Virus record (IMG/VR): IMGVR_UViG_3300049855_000121
Location: 1-29,735 of that record
Length of the DNA: 29,735 bases
Source: a virus
Strand: one strand, 5' to 3'
The notes under the pieces: model-generated
What the model was told of the DNA's origin: nothing
Databases searched by the model: none
What the model saw: the letters and a program-made list of their open reading frames with translations, nothing else
Shown: positions 19,201 to 27,616 of the stretch, in pieces
How the letters are laid out: every line of letters starts with the position of its first letter
Position numbering within the stretch: position 1 is the stretch's first letter
Program-made: the position numbers and the translations under genes

Positions 19201-19741
19201 CGTTGGATACTTCTCCGCGTACTATCGCGGGCTAGAATGTCTACTCAAAATGTGGCCGGAGATCCGCCGCCAAGTACCCGGTGCAACACTTGATGTTTAC
19301 TACGGCTGGGAAAGCTGGACCGCCCTACAAGGCGAAGATGATTTCTATGATCGTATGGAAACATTGTTTAAAAAGCTTAAGAAAGAAGGCGTAACCGTCC
19401 ACGGTCGCGTCAGTCACACAGAACTAGCAAAGGCAATGTCTGAAATCCAAGTATGGGCTTACCCTACTGAGTTCCCAGAGATCCACTGCATAACCGCTCT
19501 TAAGGCACAAGAAGCTGGCTGCTATCCTGTCACTACAAATGTCGCAGCACTTGCAGAAACAGTACAGTCTGGTACAAAGATTGCTACTCGCAAGATATAC
19601 ACCGATGAATACAAGCAAACTAAATTTATAGAAGCTGTTGTCAAGGCTCTTAAAGAAGGTCTTACGGGTACTCCAGTACCGAATACAGACTGGACAGACG
19701 TAGCCAAGCAATGGCAAACAGTATTTGAGGAAACAAAATGA
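19184..19741 (+). CDS. donor-binding (C-terminal) half of a GT4 glycosyltransferase
   Basis: The 185-aa protein is a single Rossmann-like domain. It begins VGYFSAYYRGLECLLKMWPE, then TLDVYYGWESW, VTVHGRVSHTELAKAMSEI, WAYPTEFPEIHCITALKAQE and AGCYPVTTNV. It has the C-terminal GT4 layout without the N-terminal half, which lies 1.7 kb upstream. It has AAGGAAAAAA before the ATG and overlaps the end of groEL by 17 nt. The two halves probably form one enzyme in trans. Confidence 0.75.
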   Translation: MKRKNSVGYFSAYYRGLECLLKMWPEIRRQVPGATLDVYYGWESWTALQGEDDFYDRMETLFKKLKKEGVTVHGRVSHTELAKAMSEIQVWAYPTEFPEIHCITALKAQEAGCYPVTTNVAALAETVQSGTKIATRKIYTDEYKQTKFIEAVVKALKEGLTGTPVPNTDWTDVAKQWQTVFEETK

Positions 19742-20430
19742 TAGGTAAAAAAGAATTTAATGATAGAACATTTAGCTTAGATAGCTATGAGGAGTTTTAT
19801 GAACACCACCACTTCCAACCAATCCCCGAATCGGTCGCCACGAGCGTACACGAAGTTATCCCGCGTTTTGGCTGGGCTTTTGATAAAGTTGAGGAGCTTA
19901 AACCAAAAAGTCTTTTGGACCTTGGTTGCTTGGACGGTTCTTTTGCAAATACTATTGCGCGACACTTTGGAATCAGTGTTGTCGGGGTTGACCTCACAAG
20001 AGATGGAGTTGAAATTGCTCAAAGAAGAGCTAAAGACAATAAGCTCCCCGCCGAGTTCTACCAAGGCTTCGTCGAAGACTGGCTCGAACGTTTCGTATCC
20101 GAAGGTAGAAAATTTGACTGTGTCACGTTCTTCGAAATCATAGAACACGTAGAAGATGTTCAGCGAGTTCTAAAGCTCATAGATCAGGTACTAGCACCAG
20201 GCGGCTTTGTGCTCGTTAGCACACCAGACTTTGAGTCGCCGCTGTATGGTAAAAACGATGAAGACAATAAATGTCACATCAGGCTCTATACCACAGCAGA
20301 CGAAGACTATGAGGCCGAAAACATCTACGGCAATGTTCGCAAAGCTACGTCTATTACAAAAGAAATAGGCAAAGAACGCATTAAAGAAATCGGTGTCTAT
20401 TCAGAGTTAATTAACGTTTTATACCAATAA
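19738..20430 (+). CDS. class I SAM-dependent methyltransferase
   Basis: The 230-aa protein has motif I SLLDLGCLDGSFAN (DLGCLDG 61-67), the acidic end of strand 2 VVGVDLTRDG (Asp85), motif IV-like FDCVTFFEIIEHVEDV and LAPGGFVLVSTPDFESP. The EIIEHVED pattern is common in sugar and small-molecule methyltransferases. Overlapping the glycosyltransferase by 4 nt (ATGA), it may methylate the sugar that enzyme adds. The acceptor is inferred. Confidence 0.8.
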   Translation: MIGKKEFNDRTFSLDSYEEFYEHHHFQPIPESVATSVHEVIPRFGWAFDKVEELKPKSLLDLGCLDGSFANTIARHFGISVVGVDLTRDGVEIAQRRAKDNKLPAEFYQGFVEDWLERFVSEGRKFDCVTFFEIIEHVEDVQRVLKLIDQVLAPGGFVLVSTPDFESPLYGKNDEDNKCHIRLYTTADEDYEAENIYGNVRKATSITKEIGKERIKEIGVYSELINVLYQ

Positions 20431-20433
20431 AGC

Positions 20434-20462
20434 TTGCAATTACTTGACAAATTTGGTATAAT
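20434..20462 (+). promoter_or_regulatory. promoter of the portal-capsid genes
   Basis: TTGCAA (20434-20439), 17 bp, TATAAT (20457-20462), with TGG before the -10. Confidence 0.6.
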
Positions 20463-20512
20463 ATTAGTTAAAGATACAACACTCTCTATCTCTGAAACAA
20501 AAAGGAAACTAC

Positions 20513-22504
20513 GTGGCCAAAAAAGAAAAACAATATACTAGTGCTAGTACATGGAAGCAACGGTATGAGAACAGAAAAATCAAACAGCAAAAGATGTTTG
20601 AAGACGCTAAAAAGTACTACGACATTATGTACGCGGTACAAAATACAACCAAAATATCTCCATGGAAATCTAAAGTATATGTTCCTGTTCTAGCCTCAAA
20701 GGGCTGGGACCTTATTGCCCGAATGTCAGACGTAGTGCCTCTCTATAACGTTACCGTTAAGGGTGAAGTAACTATTGACGATAATGGTGCCTTTATCATA
20801 CCCGAAGACGTTAGGGAGCGTGAGCGCCGTGTTGAGGCGAAGCTCCACTACGACTACGTATCGTGTGGCGAAGAGCCAATGAAGCTCCGAGTATTTGATC
20901 CATTAGTTGATGCAGTTGTCGCAGGAACAGGCTATGCTTACGCACCATGGGTACACGAAACCAAGGTAAGCAAGGCTCGCAAGTTCTTTGCAAGCGGTAT
21001 GATGGATAACGAGAATATCGTTACCAAAAAGCAACAAACTGGCCACAACGGATTCGAAGGCATTAACTTCTTTAACGTATTTGTAGCCGATAGCTCAAGC
21101 TTCTTTAAAGCTCCTTATTTTATTGTACAAGGCCAGAAGCCGCTAGTAGATATGGAATCTTCTGGGCTATACCAAGACCTAGACAAAGTAGATACTTCAG
21201 TACGCAGCCAACTAGAGTTTGAGTCATATAACGAATCTCGTAACCGTGTTGTGAATGAAAGTGAATCGTTTACTAAAGACGAAACAGTAGAGACTGTCAC
21301 ATACTACGAGTGCTACGAACGCACCGCCGAAGGCGTAACACTAACTACTTTTGCAGAAGGCGCAGAACTTACTGGCGAAGAAGAAGCTGGCTGGGTTGAA
21401 ATCCGACCAACTACAATACCTTACTGGCACAACATGTTCCCAGTCGTACCGTTCTACTGCCGCAAGAAGAGCTACTCAGTATTTGGTGAGTCTCTATTTG
21501 AAAATAACCGAACACTGCAGTCTGCTACTAACGACTTATTCAACCACTACCTAGACAACTGGAACCTATCCATTGACTCTATGCTTATGTATGAAGACGG
21601 CTCGCTTACTAACGACTTTGTTATTGAACCGGGTGGCGAAATTACCTTTACAGGTGAACCGCCAAAGCAGTTTAAATTCCCCGAACCAAACCCTCAACAA
21701 CTTAGCGTCGTTATGAACGTGCTTGAAAAGGGCATTGACGCAGCTACATTTAGTCCATACGCAACAGGTACTCCTAATGACCAGAACGATAAGACTCAGG
21801 GCACCAAGTATGGTGTTCAGAAGATTAGCGAAGCAGCAACAACTAAGATAGGTTTCTTCCGAGATAACTTCAAGCAGTCTATGAAAGTTGTTGGCCAAAT
21901 ATGGCTTTCAAACCTTCAGCAGTTTGCTGATGATCCAGAAGAGATCCGCCGCACCGTAGATGGTAAGGAAATCCCTGATGTTGTTATGCCAAGTGATTAC
22001 CAGGGTGAAATAGAGCTCGATATTGACGATGACTCAATGACCCCACTTAGCAAACAAGACAAGCGAGAAATGCACCAGCAGTTCTTGGGCGGCCTAGCAG
22101 CCACACAAAAACTTGCTATTACCCAAGCAGGCATATTCAAAGACATGAAAGATATACCTCGCTATAACTTCCACGAGATCAACCAGGATACCGCCGAGCT
22201 ATTTTCAAAGAAAGACTTTGACCGATACCTACTTGACCACACAGCAGAAATACCACAAGAGCCACAACCGGACAACACAAAAGAGCTTCTTAACTTTAAC
22301 TATAAAGATGCTCCAGCAGACATCCAGGCTCAAATCGAAGCTATGTATGGCCTAGAGCCATCAGCTATGCACGACACAGCGCTAACACACGAAGCAATTA
22401 AAATGGGTGCTGAACAAGCACAGATAGAAAATGGAGACCCCGACGGTGGAAGACTTAACCCAACAACAACAGGAACACCAGGAACTTCTGGAAGCCCAGC
22501 TTAA
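20513..22504 (+). CDS. portal protein
   Basis: The 663-aa protein starts at GTG with AAAGGAAAC upstream. It has portal features: KSKVYVPVLASKGWDLIARM in the wing region, HNMFPVVPFYCRKKSYSVFG then ESLFENNRTLQSATNDLFNH, the crown/stem segment ATGTPNDQNDKTQGTKYGVQ, and a long helix toward the C-terminus. Size fits podovirus portals. It forms the dodecameric DNA gate bound by TerL and the head-tail adaptor. Its Gly/Thr-rich C-terminal tail overlaps the next gene. Confidence 0.85.
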   Translation: MAKKEKQYTSASTWKQRYENRKIKQQKMFEDAKKYYDIMYAVQNTTKISPWKSKVYVPVLASKGWDLIARMSDVVPLYNVTVKGEVTIDDNGAFIIPEDVRERERRVEAKLHYDYVSCGEEPMKLRVFDPLVDAVVAGTGYAYAPWVHETKVSKARKFFASGMMDNENIVTKKQQTGHNGFEGINFFNVFVADSSSFFKAPYFIVQGQKPLVDMESSGLYQDLDKVDTSVRSQLEFESYNESRNRVVNESESFTKDETVETVTYYECYERTAEGVTLTTFAEGAELTGEEEAGWVEIRPTTIPYWHNMFPVVPFYCRKKSYSVFGESLFENNRTLQSATNDLFNHYLDNWNLSIDSMLMYEDGSLTNDFVIEPGGEITFTGEPPKQFKFPEPNPQQLSVVMNVLEKGIDAATFSPYATGTPNDQNDKTQGTKYGVQKISEAATTKIGFFRDNFKQSMKVVGQIWLSNLQQFADDPEEIRRTVDGKEIPDVVMPSDYQGEIELDIDDDSMTPLSKQDKREMHQQFLGGLAATQKLAITQAGIFKDMKDIPRYNFHEINQDTAELFSKKDFDRYLLDHTAEIPQEPQPDNTKELLNFNYKDAPADIQAQIEAMYGLEPSAMHDTALTHEAIKMGAEQAQIENGDPDGGRLNPTTTGTPGTSGSPA

Positions 22505-22748
22505 AGAAGCACTAGCTGCAGAAAACTTTTTTGAAACGGCTTCAGGAAAGCTAGTAACGGAAATACTCACTAAAGAGATTACTAAGCAGACCCGGCTTAT
22601 TCTTGGCGACAAATTTCTTAAAGACCACATGGGCTATATAGTTGCTGTATCAAAACTACAGGCAAACCAGAACCTACTTAAACGACTCCAGTTAGCCGCC
22701 TCACCTAAGCGCAAGGAGTTAATTAAGTCTCATTTAAGTGAAGAATAA
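22431..22748 (+). CDS. small helical protein after portal
   Basis: The 105-aa protein is Gln-, Glu- and Leu-rich with coiled-coil character (TQQQQEHQELLEAQLKEALA), followed by ILTKEITKQTRLILGDKF and LLKRLQLAASPKRKELI. It begins within the last 74 nt of the portal gene and has no strong Shine-Dalgarno. It may be an assembly factor. Unrecognised. Confidence 0.6.
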   Translation: METPTVEDLTQQQQEHQELLEAQLKEALAAENFFETASGKLVTEILTKEITKQTRLILGDKFLKDHMGYIVAVSKLQANQNLLKRLQLAASPKRKELIKSHLSEE

Positions 22749-22749
22749 A

Positions 22750-22956
22750 ATGTTTGACAATATTGAAGAAATAAGTTATAATGAGGATAATGATTCATAT
22801 GAGATTGTCAAGATGGACGAACAACGCCCCATCAACGACACCACTTGTCAGCACGAAACGCTAATCGCTGACCCGGAAGACACCATTGGAAACGCAATTT
22901 TCCATTCGTGTAGCAATCCAAAGTGTGGTATAGGCTTCTATATCAATAGCAAATAA
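22750..22956 (+). CDS. 68-aa protein with Cys/His zinc-site pattern
   Basis: The start at ATG 22750 follows the upstream stop by 1 nt; GTG 22738 is possible. The N-terminus is acidic (FDNIEEISYNEDNDSYE). The C-terminal part has CQHE and CSNPKCG, fit for one zinc ion. A promoter lies inside, and an in-frame ATG at 22813 would give a shorter zinc-domain form (47 aa). Confidence 0.55.
   Translation: MFDNIEEISYNEDNDSYEIVKMDEQRPINDTTCQHETLIADPEDTIGNAIFHSCSNPKCGIGFYINSK
22754..22782 (+). promoter_or_regulatory. internal promoter before scaffold and capsid
   Basis: TTGACA (22754-22759), 17 bp, TATAAT (22777-22782) is a full consensus, within the 68-aa gene. It may boost scaffold and capsid expression. 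Confidence 0.6.
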
Positions 22957-22996
22957 AAACATTACGTAAGGCTTTTATAGCTTACATGGAGACTAA

Positions 22997-23830
22997 ATGG
23001 ACCCCAATGAACAAGTCGATGGTCTTTTTGACACAATCGCAAACGAAGAACCAGGTGCAGCAGTACCTGAAAAACAAAAAGAAGGTGAAGAGCCAAAACC
23101 GCTCGATCCGAACATACAAACAGCAGAAGAAGATGTAATAGGGGACGACTCGCAGGATTACTCGCGAAAAGAACAACCGAAACAATCTGAAGAAGCTGAA
23201 AACACAGAACCTTTAAAAGAAGAAATAAAAACAGAAACAGACACTCAAACAGAGACTGAAACAGAAACAAAAACAGAAACTGAAGTAGATTGGAAGCAAA
23301 ATCTTCCGCCTGCACCTCAGCCGTACAATGGTCCTGCTCCGCAGATAGACCCAGAAACTGGTAACATTACCAATATGTCTCCAGAACAGTACGAAGAGTA
23401 TATACTCCAAAAAGCTGAAGCAAGGGCAGCAGAACGTGCCTACTCTAGCCTTGTTGAGAATAAAGCCTTAGAAGCAGCAGAAGCAATTCTGCCAGAACTT
23501 AAAACAAACGTAGCAGTACGTAGGCTTGTAGAAAACGCTCGTGTAGCTAGTATCATCAACGGGGAACAAATCGACTCATATGAAGCCGCTAAGCTTGTAA
23601 AAGAAGCTCTTGGCATTTCACCAGAGAAGATAGACGAAGCCCGAGCCCAAGGCGCACAAAACGCCAAGGTATCCATTACTACATCAAAAGCCGCCGCTGT
23701 CGAGACCGGAGCATCCGCCCCTAAAGCATCTCCAACAAAAATAGACAAGCTGGACAAACGCCTGAAATCTGGCGATGACGAAGCGTTCGCAGAACTCTTA
23801 GACATCTGGTCAGAAGAAGGTAAAATTTAA
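22997..23830 (+). CDS. scaffolding protein-like
   Basis: The 277-aa protein lies directly before the capsid gene. It is acidic and mostly disordered or helical, with a Thr-Glu repeat (ETDTQTETETETKTETE near 77-93), a Pro-rich part and then helices (EYILQKAEARAAERAYSSLV). A C-terminal KIDKLDKRLKSGDDEAFAEL segment could contact capsid protein. Position and composition are those of scaffolds, which guide prohead assembly and then leave. There is no sequence-family proof. Confidence 0.65.
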   Translation: MDPNEQVDGLFDTIANEEPGAAVPEKQKEGEEPKPLDPNIQTAEEDVIGDDSQDYSRKEQPKQSEEAENTEPLKEEIKTETDTQTETETETKTETEVDWKQNLPPAPQPYNGPAPQIDPETGNITNMSPEQYEEYILQKAEARAAERAYSSLVENKALEAAEAILPELKTNVAVRRLVENARVASIINGEQIDSYEAAKLVKEALGISPEKIDEARAQGAQNAKVSITTSKAAAVETGASAPKASPTKIDKLDKRLKSGDDEAFAELLDIWSEEGKI

Positions 23831-23840
23831 ATTAGTTAAA

Positions 23841-23883
23841 CCCGGTCCGCCGGATTAAAAATAAAAACACTGGTTATACCAGT
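23841..23883 (+). other. two small hairpins upstream of the capsid gene
   Basis: CCGG-TCCG-CCGG (23842-23853) and ACTGG/CCAGT around TTATA (23869-23883) precede AAAAAGG and the capsid ATG. They could be a partial terminator or an mRNA stabiliser for high capsid expression. Confidence 0.35.
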
Positions 23884-23900
23884 AGAAAAAGGAAAATAAA

Positions 23901-24830
23901 ATGGCTGTAGGTGGTTATGTATATACCTATCCTGACGTAGCTCGCCGAGAATCACTTCTTGACGCTATGAACATGTTGGAACCAACAGATACTCAACTTT
24001 TAAGTGGTATCATGCAAGGTCCAGCAAACAACACTCTTCACGAGTGGACAATCGACACACTAGAGGCTGTAGGCGACAACGCTCAAGCTGAAGGTGCCGA
24101 CGCTCCTGCCGACGCTTCTAACGACCCAACCCGTCCACAGAACGTTACGCAAATTTTTGCTAAGACTGCTAAGGTTACAGGTTCTGAGAACGCTGACAAC
24201 CTAAAGCGTGTTAGCGGCAAGCGCATGAACCGCGAACTTGTCAAAAAGATGAAAGCACTTAAGAACGACATCGAGTTCGCATTAGTACGTGGTACTATCG
24301 CATCTGGTGTTGCATCGAACAGCGCTGCATCTGCTCGTCGCCTTCGTGGTGTTAAGAGCTGGATCACAACTAACACTAGCAACTACTCTGGTGTCTCACT
24401 TACCGAAACTATCCTTAACGATATTTTTGAAGTACAGTGGGGTGCTGGTGCTCAAGCAGACTCTGTCTACTCAAGCATGAAGGGTAAGCGACGCGTTTCT
24501 AGCTTTACCGCTGGTGCTACCAAGCAAGTTGATCTTAAAGACCGCCGCCTAGTACTTGCAGTAGACGTTTACCAAAGCGACGCAGCAAAACTAGTTAAAT
24601 TGTTCCCTCACCGTCACGTTACGGTTAGTGGTGACTACGGTACAACTGCTACTCCTGGATTTGACTTGCTTAGCCTTGTTGAAGACACTTGGGGTACTGC
24701 ATGGTATCGCCGTCCATTCACTAAGGACTTAGCTGAAACTGGTGACTTTACAGCGAAAGAACTCATCACTGAGTTAACGCTTGAAGCTCGTAACCAAACA
24801 GCTAACGCTCAAGGTCGCGTATTCTTCTAG
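23901..24830 (+). CDS. major capsid protein, SU10-like family
   Basis: The 309-aa protein matches the SU10 major capsid family (HK97 fold). It has SLLDAMNMLEPTDTQLLSGI, an E-loop region HEWTIDTLEAVGDNAQAEGA, QIFAKTAKVTGSENAD, the spine-helix-like MNRELVKKMKALKNDIEFAL and C-terminal VEDTWGTAWYRRPFTKDLAE. AAAGGAAAATAAA precedes the ATG. It builds the icosahedral shell. It stops with TAG just before a GC-rich hairpin. Confidence 0.85.
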   Translation: MAVGGYVYTYPDVARRESLLDAMNMLEPTDTQLLSGIMQGPANNTLHEWTIDTLEAVGDNAQAEGADAPADASNDPTRPQNVTQIFAKTAKVTGSENADNLKRVSGKRMNRELVKKMKALKNDIEFALVRGTIASGVASNSAASARRLRGVKSWITTNTSNYSGVSLTETILNDIFEVQWGAGAQADSVYSSMKGKRRVSSFTAGATKQVDLKDRRLVLAVDVYQSDAAKLVKLFPHRHVTVSGDYGTTATPGFDLLSLVEDTWGTAWYRRPFTKDLAETGDFTAKELITELTLEARNQTANAQGRVFF

Positions 24831-24841
24831 GACTCCTAGAA

Positions 24842-24859
24842 CCCCTCTCCTCGGAGGGG
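24842..24859 (+). other. hairpin after the capsid gene
   Basis: CCCCTC/GAGGGG with a 6-nt loop follows the capsid stop by 11 nt. No T-run follows, so it is more likely a partial attenuator or a 3' stabiliser of capsid mRNA. Confidence 0.45.
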
Positions 24860-24878
24860 GGAACGCTGGAGGATTAGC

Positions 24879-25253
24879 ATGGAACTCACCCCGGAACAAA
24901 AAGACAAGTACCTTAAACAAATTGCAAAAATAGAAAAGATGAAGCGCCCCGAGAAATGGCGTGAAATCAAAAAACTTACTCTTGAACTTAAGCCTTGGTA
25001 CAAACTACTAGAAGCCGAACACAGCGAAGCCTGTAAAGAGCTTAGGCTAAAAAATGATAATAAATTCGCTGCTTCCAAAAGCGGCACAATGCGGAACTCA
25101 ATGAAGCTGTTTAACCCTGTCTACCAGAACATTATAAAGCTTGACCCAGAAATTCAAGTTGAACTAAGCGGTAAGAATAAGGGAAGTCAAGAAATAATAG
25201 GTAAACAACTTTGGGATGCTTTCCCAGAGTGGCGTATCTGCAGGGAATACTAA
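24879..25253 (+). CDS. hypothetical late protein
   Basis: The 124-aa protein is Lys- and Glu-rich and helical (LTPEQKDKYLKQIAKIEKMK, REIKKLTLELKPWYKLLEAE). The C-terminal part (NSMKLFNPVYQNIIKLDPEI) is more globular. It has a strong GGAGG before the ATG. Position between capsid and adaptor suggests a head-completion or minor capsid role. Unrecognised. Confidence 0.6.
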   Translation: MELTPEQKDKYLKQIAKIEKMKRPEKWREIKKLTLELKPWYKLLEAEHSEACKELRLKNDNKFAASKSGTMRNSMKLFNPVYQNIIKLDPEIQVELSGKNKGSQEIIGKQLWDAFPEWRICREY

Positions 25254-25891
25254 TGCTATATCAATCAAACATACTCGTGACTCTCGCTTACCTTATGGGG
25301 GAACGATCAGTCAACGCCTCAACGTCAACTCCCCGAGCTGACTTCATCCAGGAAACACTTAACGATGTATACTCAGCCTACCCATGGCGCTTTGCATCAG
25401 CTACCGCTACACTCAGCATCTCAAACGGCATAGCTACACTTCCTACGAACTACGACGATAACCATGCGTCTTTTGTTAAATTCGGTGATATTTATGAAAC
25501 TAGACTTGACCCAATACACCAAGACGACGCAAACCAAGTAGTTGACGGAGACCGCGCTCAGTGGATCTCTGTATTAGATGACGGCGTTACTTACTTGCTT
25601 AACACCAAAGATAGCGATGCTACAACTGTTTCATTCCGCTACCAAAAGCAAGCACCTATTCTCGACACAGCAGGCACTATCGGCACACCATACCCTAGCA
25701 AGATGACTCTTGCATACGGTGCCCGCCGCTTTGTTAAGCTTGGCCAAAACCCTGATGCTGACCTATCGCAAGATCAGAAGCTTTACGAAAAAGCCCTACA
25801 AAGCGATATAGCTGCTCACCAAGTACCGGCTGCACGTAAACGTCGCCGTACTGCTCACGGGCAAACAGGAACCGCCACAGGGGACTTTTAA
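25253..25891 (+). CDS. head-tail adaptor-like protein
   Basis: From ATG 25253 (TAATG overlap, AGGGAAT upstream) the protein has 212 aa. The N-terminal helices NILVTLAYLMGERSV and ADFIQETLNDVYSAYPWRFA, then TATLSISNGIATLPTNYDD, then a beta core, match the podovirus adaptor type that joins the portal to the nozzle. The C-terminal tail is basic (PAARKRRRTAHGQ). A frame open upstream to 25211 is not needed. Confidence 0.7.
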   Translation: MLYQSNILVTLAYLMGERSVNASTSTPRADFIQETLNDVYSAYPWRFASATATLSISNGIATLPTNYDDNHASFVKFGDIYETRLDPIHQDDANQVVDGDRAQWISVLDDGVTYLLNTKDSDATTVSFRYQKQAPILDTAGTIGTPYPSKMTLAYGARRFVKLGQNPDADLSQDQKLYEKALQSDIAAHQVPAARKRRRTAHGQTGTATGDF

Positions 25892-27555
25892 TGTCTCGCC
25901 GTAACCAAGAATCGCTACCTAGCAAAAAGGTTATCCCACCTAAGCGCCTCGTAGTCATGAACCCTTCTAAGGGTCTCAATAACCTCGTATCTCCCTCGTT
26001 AATTGATAACAGGGAATTTTCTGATTTAATGAATGTTGAATACGACGAAGGCGGTGTAATCCGCAAACGTGCTGGCTATGTAGCCCGTGGTGGTGCATTG
26101 ACCGCCGCAAAAGGACTTGGCGTATATGCTACTGAATCATCTCGTGTGATGGTTACTGTAGACGGCACGGCATTAAAGTATTATAACGGTGTAGCCTGGG
26201 CCTCGGCCACAGGAGCTACATTCACGACTGGCAAAGAAACCTCATTTACACAAGCTCGCCTTAAGCTATACGTCTGGAACGGGACAGATGGTGGCGCATA
26301 CTTTGACTCTACCAATGCTGTTACTCGTCCAGGAACTATGCCAAAAGCCAAGTTTTCGGTTTATTACCAGAACAAACACATTTGCGCAGGAGTAGACGGC
26401 CAACCATCAAGGCTATACATATCGAACCTTACAGACGCTTCTGACTTCACAGTAACTACGGGTGGTACTCAACCACAGCCTGACAGCACAACAGATGCTG
26501 AAAACGGTATAACCAACGTACCGGGTGCTACTGTATTTGCAGGAACCCCAGCCCTTAGCGAAGCAAACGTTATTGACATACGTAAGAACGACGGTGACAA
26601 GATCACTGGGCTTGGTGTATTCAAAAACCTTCTTATAGTGTTTAAAGAACGCTCAATCTACCAAGTATCATTTGCCACAGATGGCACCCCGACAGTTACT
26701 CCAATTACCTATGCTACTGGTTGCGTATCGCACAAGAGCATTAAGGCTGTCGAGAATGACCTATACTTCTTGTCTCGACAAGGTATCCGCGTTATCGGTA
26801 ACGAAGCACAATACTACGACGCTATCCGTACTACGGTCCTATCTATTAAGATAAGCCCAGTTATTGATAGCATCAACAAAGCATACTACTCTCGTGCTAA
26901 CGCTGAATACTTTGACAATAAGTACATGCTTGGCGTACCTACTGGTAGCTCCACTATTGACCGTGTAGTTGTATATGACAAAAGGTTCCAGGCATACACC
27001 GTATGGAGCAGCTTCGATGCGGCAGACATGGCAGTGTTTATTAACTTCACAACCAATGCTGAATCACTATTCTTTATAGACACAGACGGTACCCAGCTCT
27101 ACGAAAGAGTACCGGGAACCTATGCCGATAACGGCGCAGCTATTGAAGCGTGGGTAACTGGAAAAGCACAAGACATTGGCAACCCCGATCTTATGAAGTT
27201 CTGGGTAGACTGGCGACCAATATTCCGCCGACTTGCAGGCTCTGCAACTATTAAGATATACAGTGACGATAACACGCTTGTTGGTACCGCTACCATATCA
27301 AACTCCTCTACTCGCGGTATGGGTAGGGTAGGATTCGGTCTATACTTCTTAGGTAGCGACGGCCTAACCACGACTTCTACGGAGTCATTCTCAGATACCC
27401 CACAGTCAATCGGCCTTAACCTCGACTCCCGAACCATTAACTTCAAGATATACAATAATAACGTTAACGAAAATTTCGTTCTACTTGGCTTCGTATACGC
27501 ATACTATCCAAAGAGTCACTTCGTATTTGATTCAAGCAGAAAGATATATTTGTAG
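25891..27555 (+). CDS. tail nozzle-like / DNA-stabilising tail protein
   Basis: The 554-aa protein has NPSKGLNNLVSPSLIDNREF followed by GGVIRKRAGYVARGG near the N-terminus. Beta-rich repeats follow, such as AAKGLGVYATESSRVMVTVD, LKLYVWNGTDGGAYF and LGVFKNLLIVFKERSIYQVS. This pattern fits the beta-propeller nozzle or packaged-DNA stabilisation proteins of short-tailed phages. It starts in a TAATG overlap with the adaptor gene. Its place after the adaptor agrees with tail order. Confidence 0.7.
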   Translation: MSRRNQESLPSKKVIPPKRLVVMNPSKGLNNLVSPSLIDNREFSDLMNVEYDEGGVIRKRAGYVARGGALTAAKGLGVYATESSRVMVTVDGTALKYYNGVAWASATGATFTTGKETSFTQARLKLYVWNGTDGGAYFDSTNAVTRPGTMPKAKFSVYYQNKHICAGVDGQPSRLYISNLTDASDFTVTTGGTQPQPDSTTDAENGITNVPGATVFAGTPALSEANVIDIRKNDGDKITGLGVFKNLLIVFKERSIYQVSFATDGTPTVTPITYATGCVSHKSIKAVENDLYFLSRQGIRVIGNEAQYYDAIRTTVLSIKISPVIDSINKAYYSRANAEYFDNKYMLGVPTGSSTIDRVVVYDKRFQAYTVWSSFDAADMAVFINFTTNAESLFFIDTDGTQLYERVPGTYADNGAAIEAWVTGKAQDIGNPDLMKFWVDWRPIFRRLAGSATIKIYSDDNTLVGTATISNSSTRGMGRVGFGLYFLGSDGLTTTSTESFSDTPQSIGLNLDSRTINFKIYNNNVNENFVLLGFVYAYYPKSHFVFDSSRKIYL

Positions 27556-27578
27556 ATTATGATAAAATGTGATATAAT
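27550..27578 (+). promoter_or_regulatory. promoter before the internal virion genes
   Basis: TTGTAG (27550-27555), 17 bp, TATAAT (27573-27578). It starts at the nozzle stop codon and precedes the gene at 27617. Confidence 0.55.
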
Positions 27579-27616
27579 ATGAAGAACAATAAAGATAAAA
27601 ACTCAAGGAAATAATA

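Noticed and set aside
13501-20462. TTGACA followed 7 bp later by TATAAT at two sites (13501-13519 and 20444-20462)
   Set aside because: A 7-bp spacer cannot be used by sigma70 polymerase. At 20457 a proper -35 lies 17 bp upstream, and at 13514 the extended -10 could act alone. Treated as coincidence.
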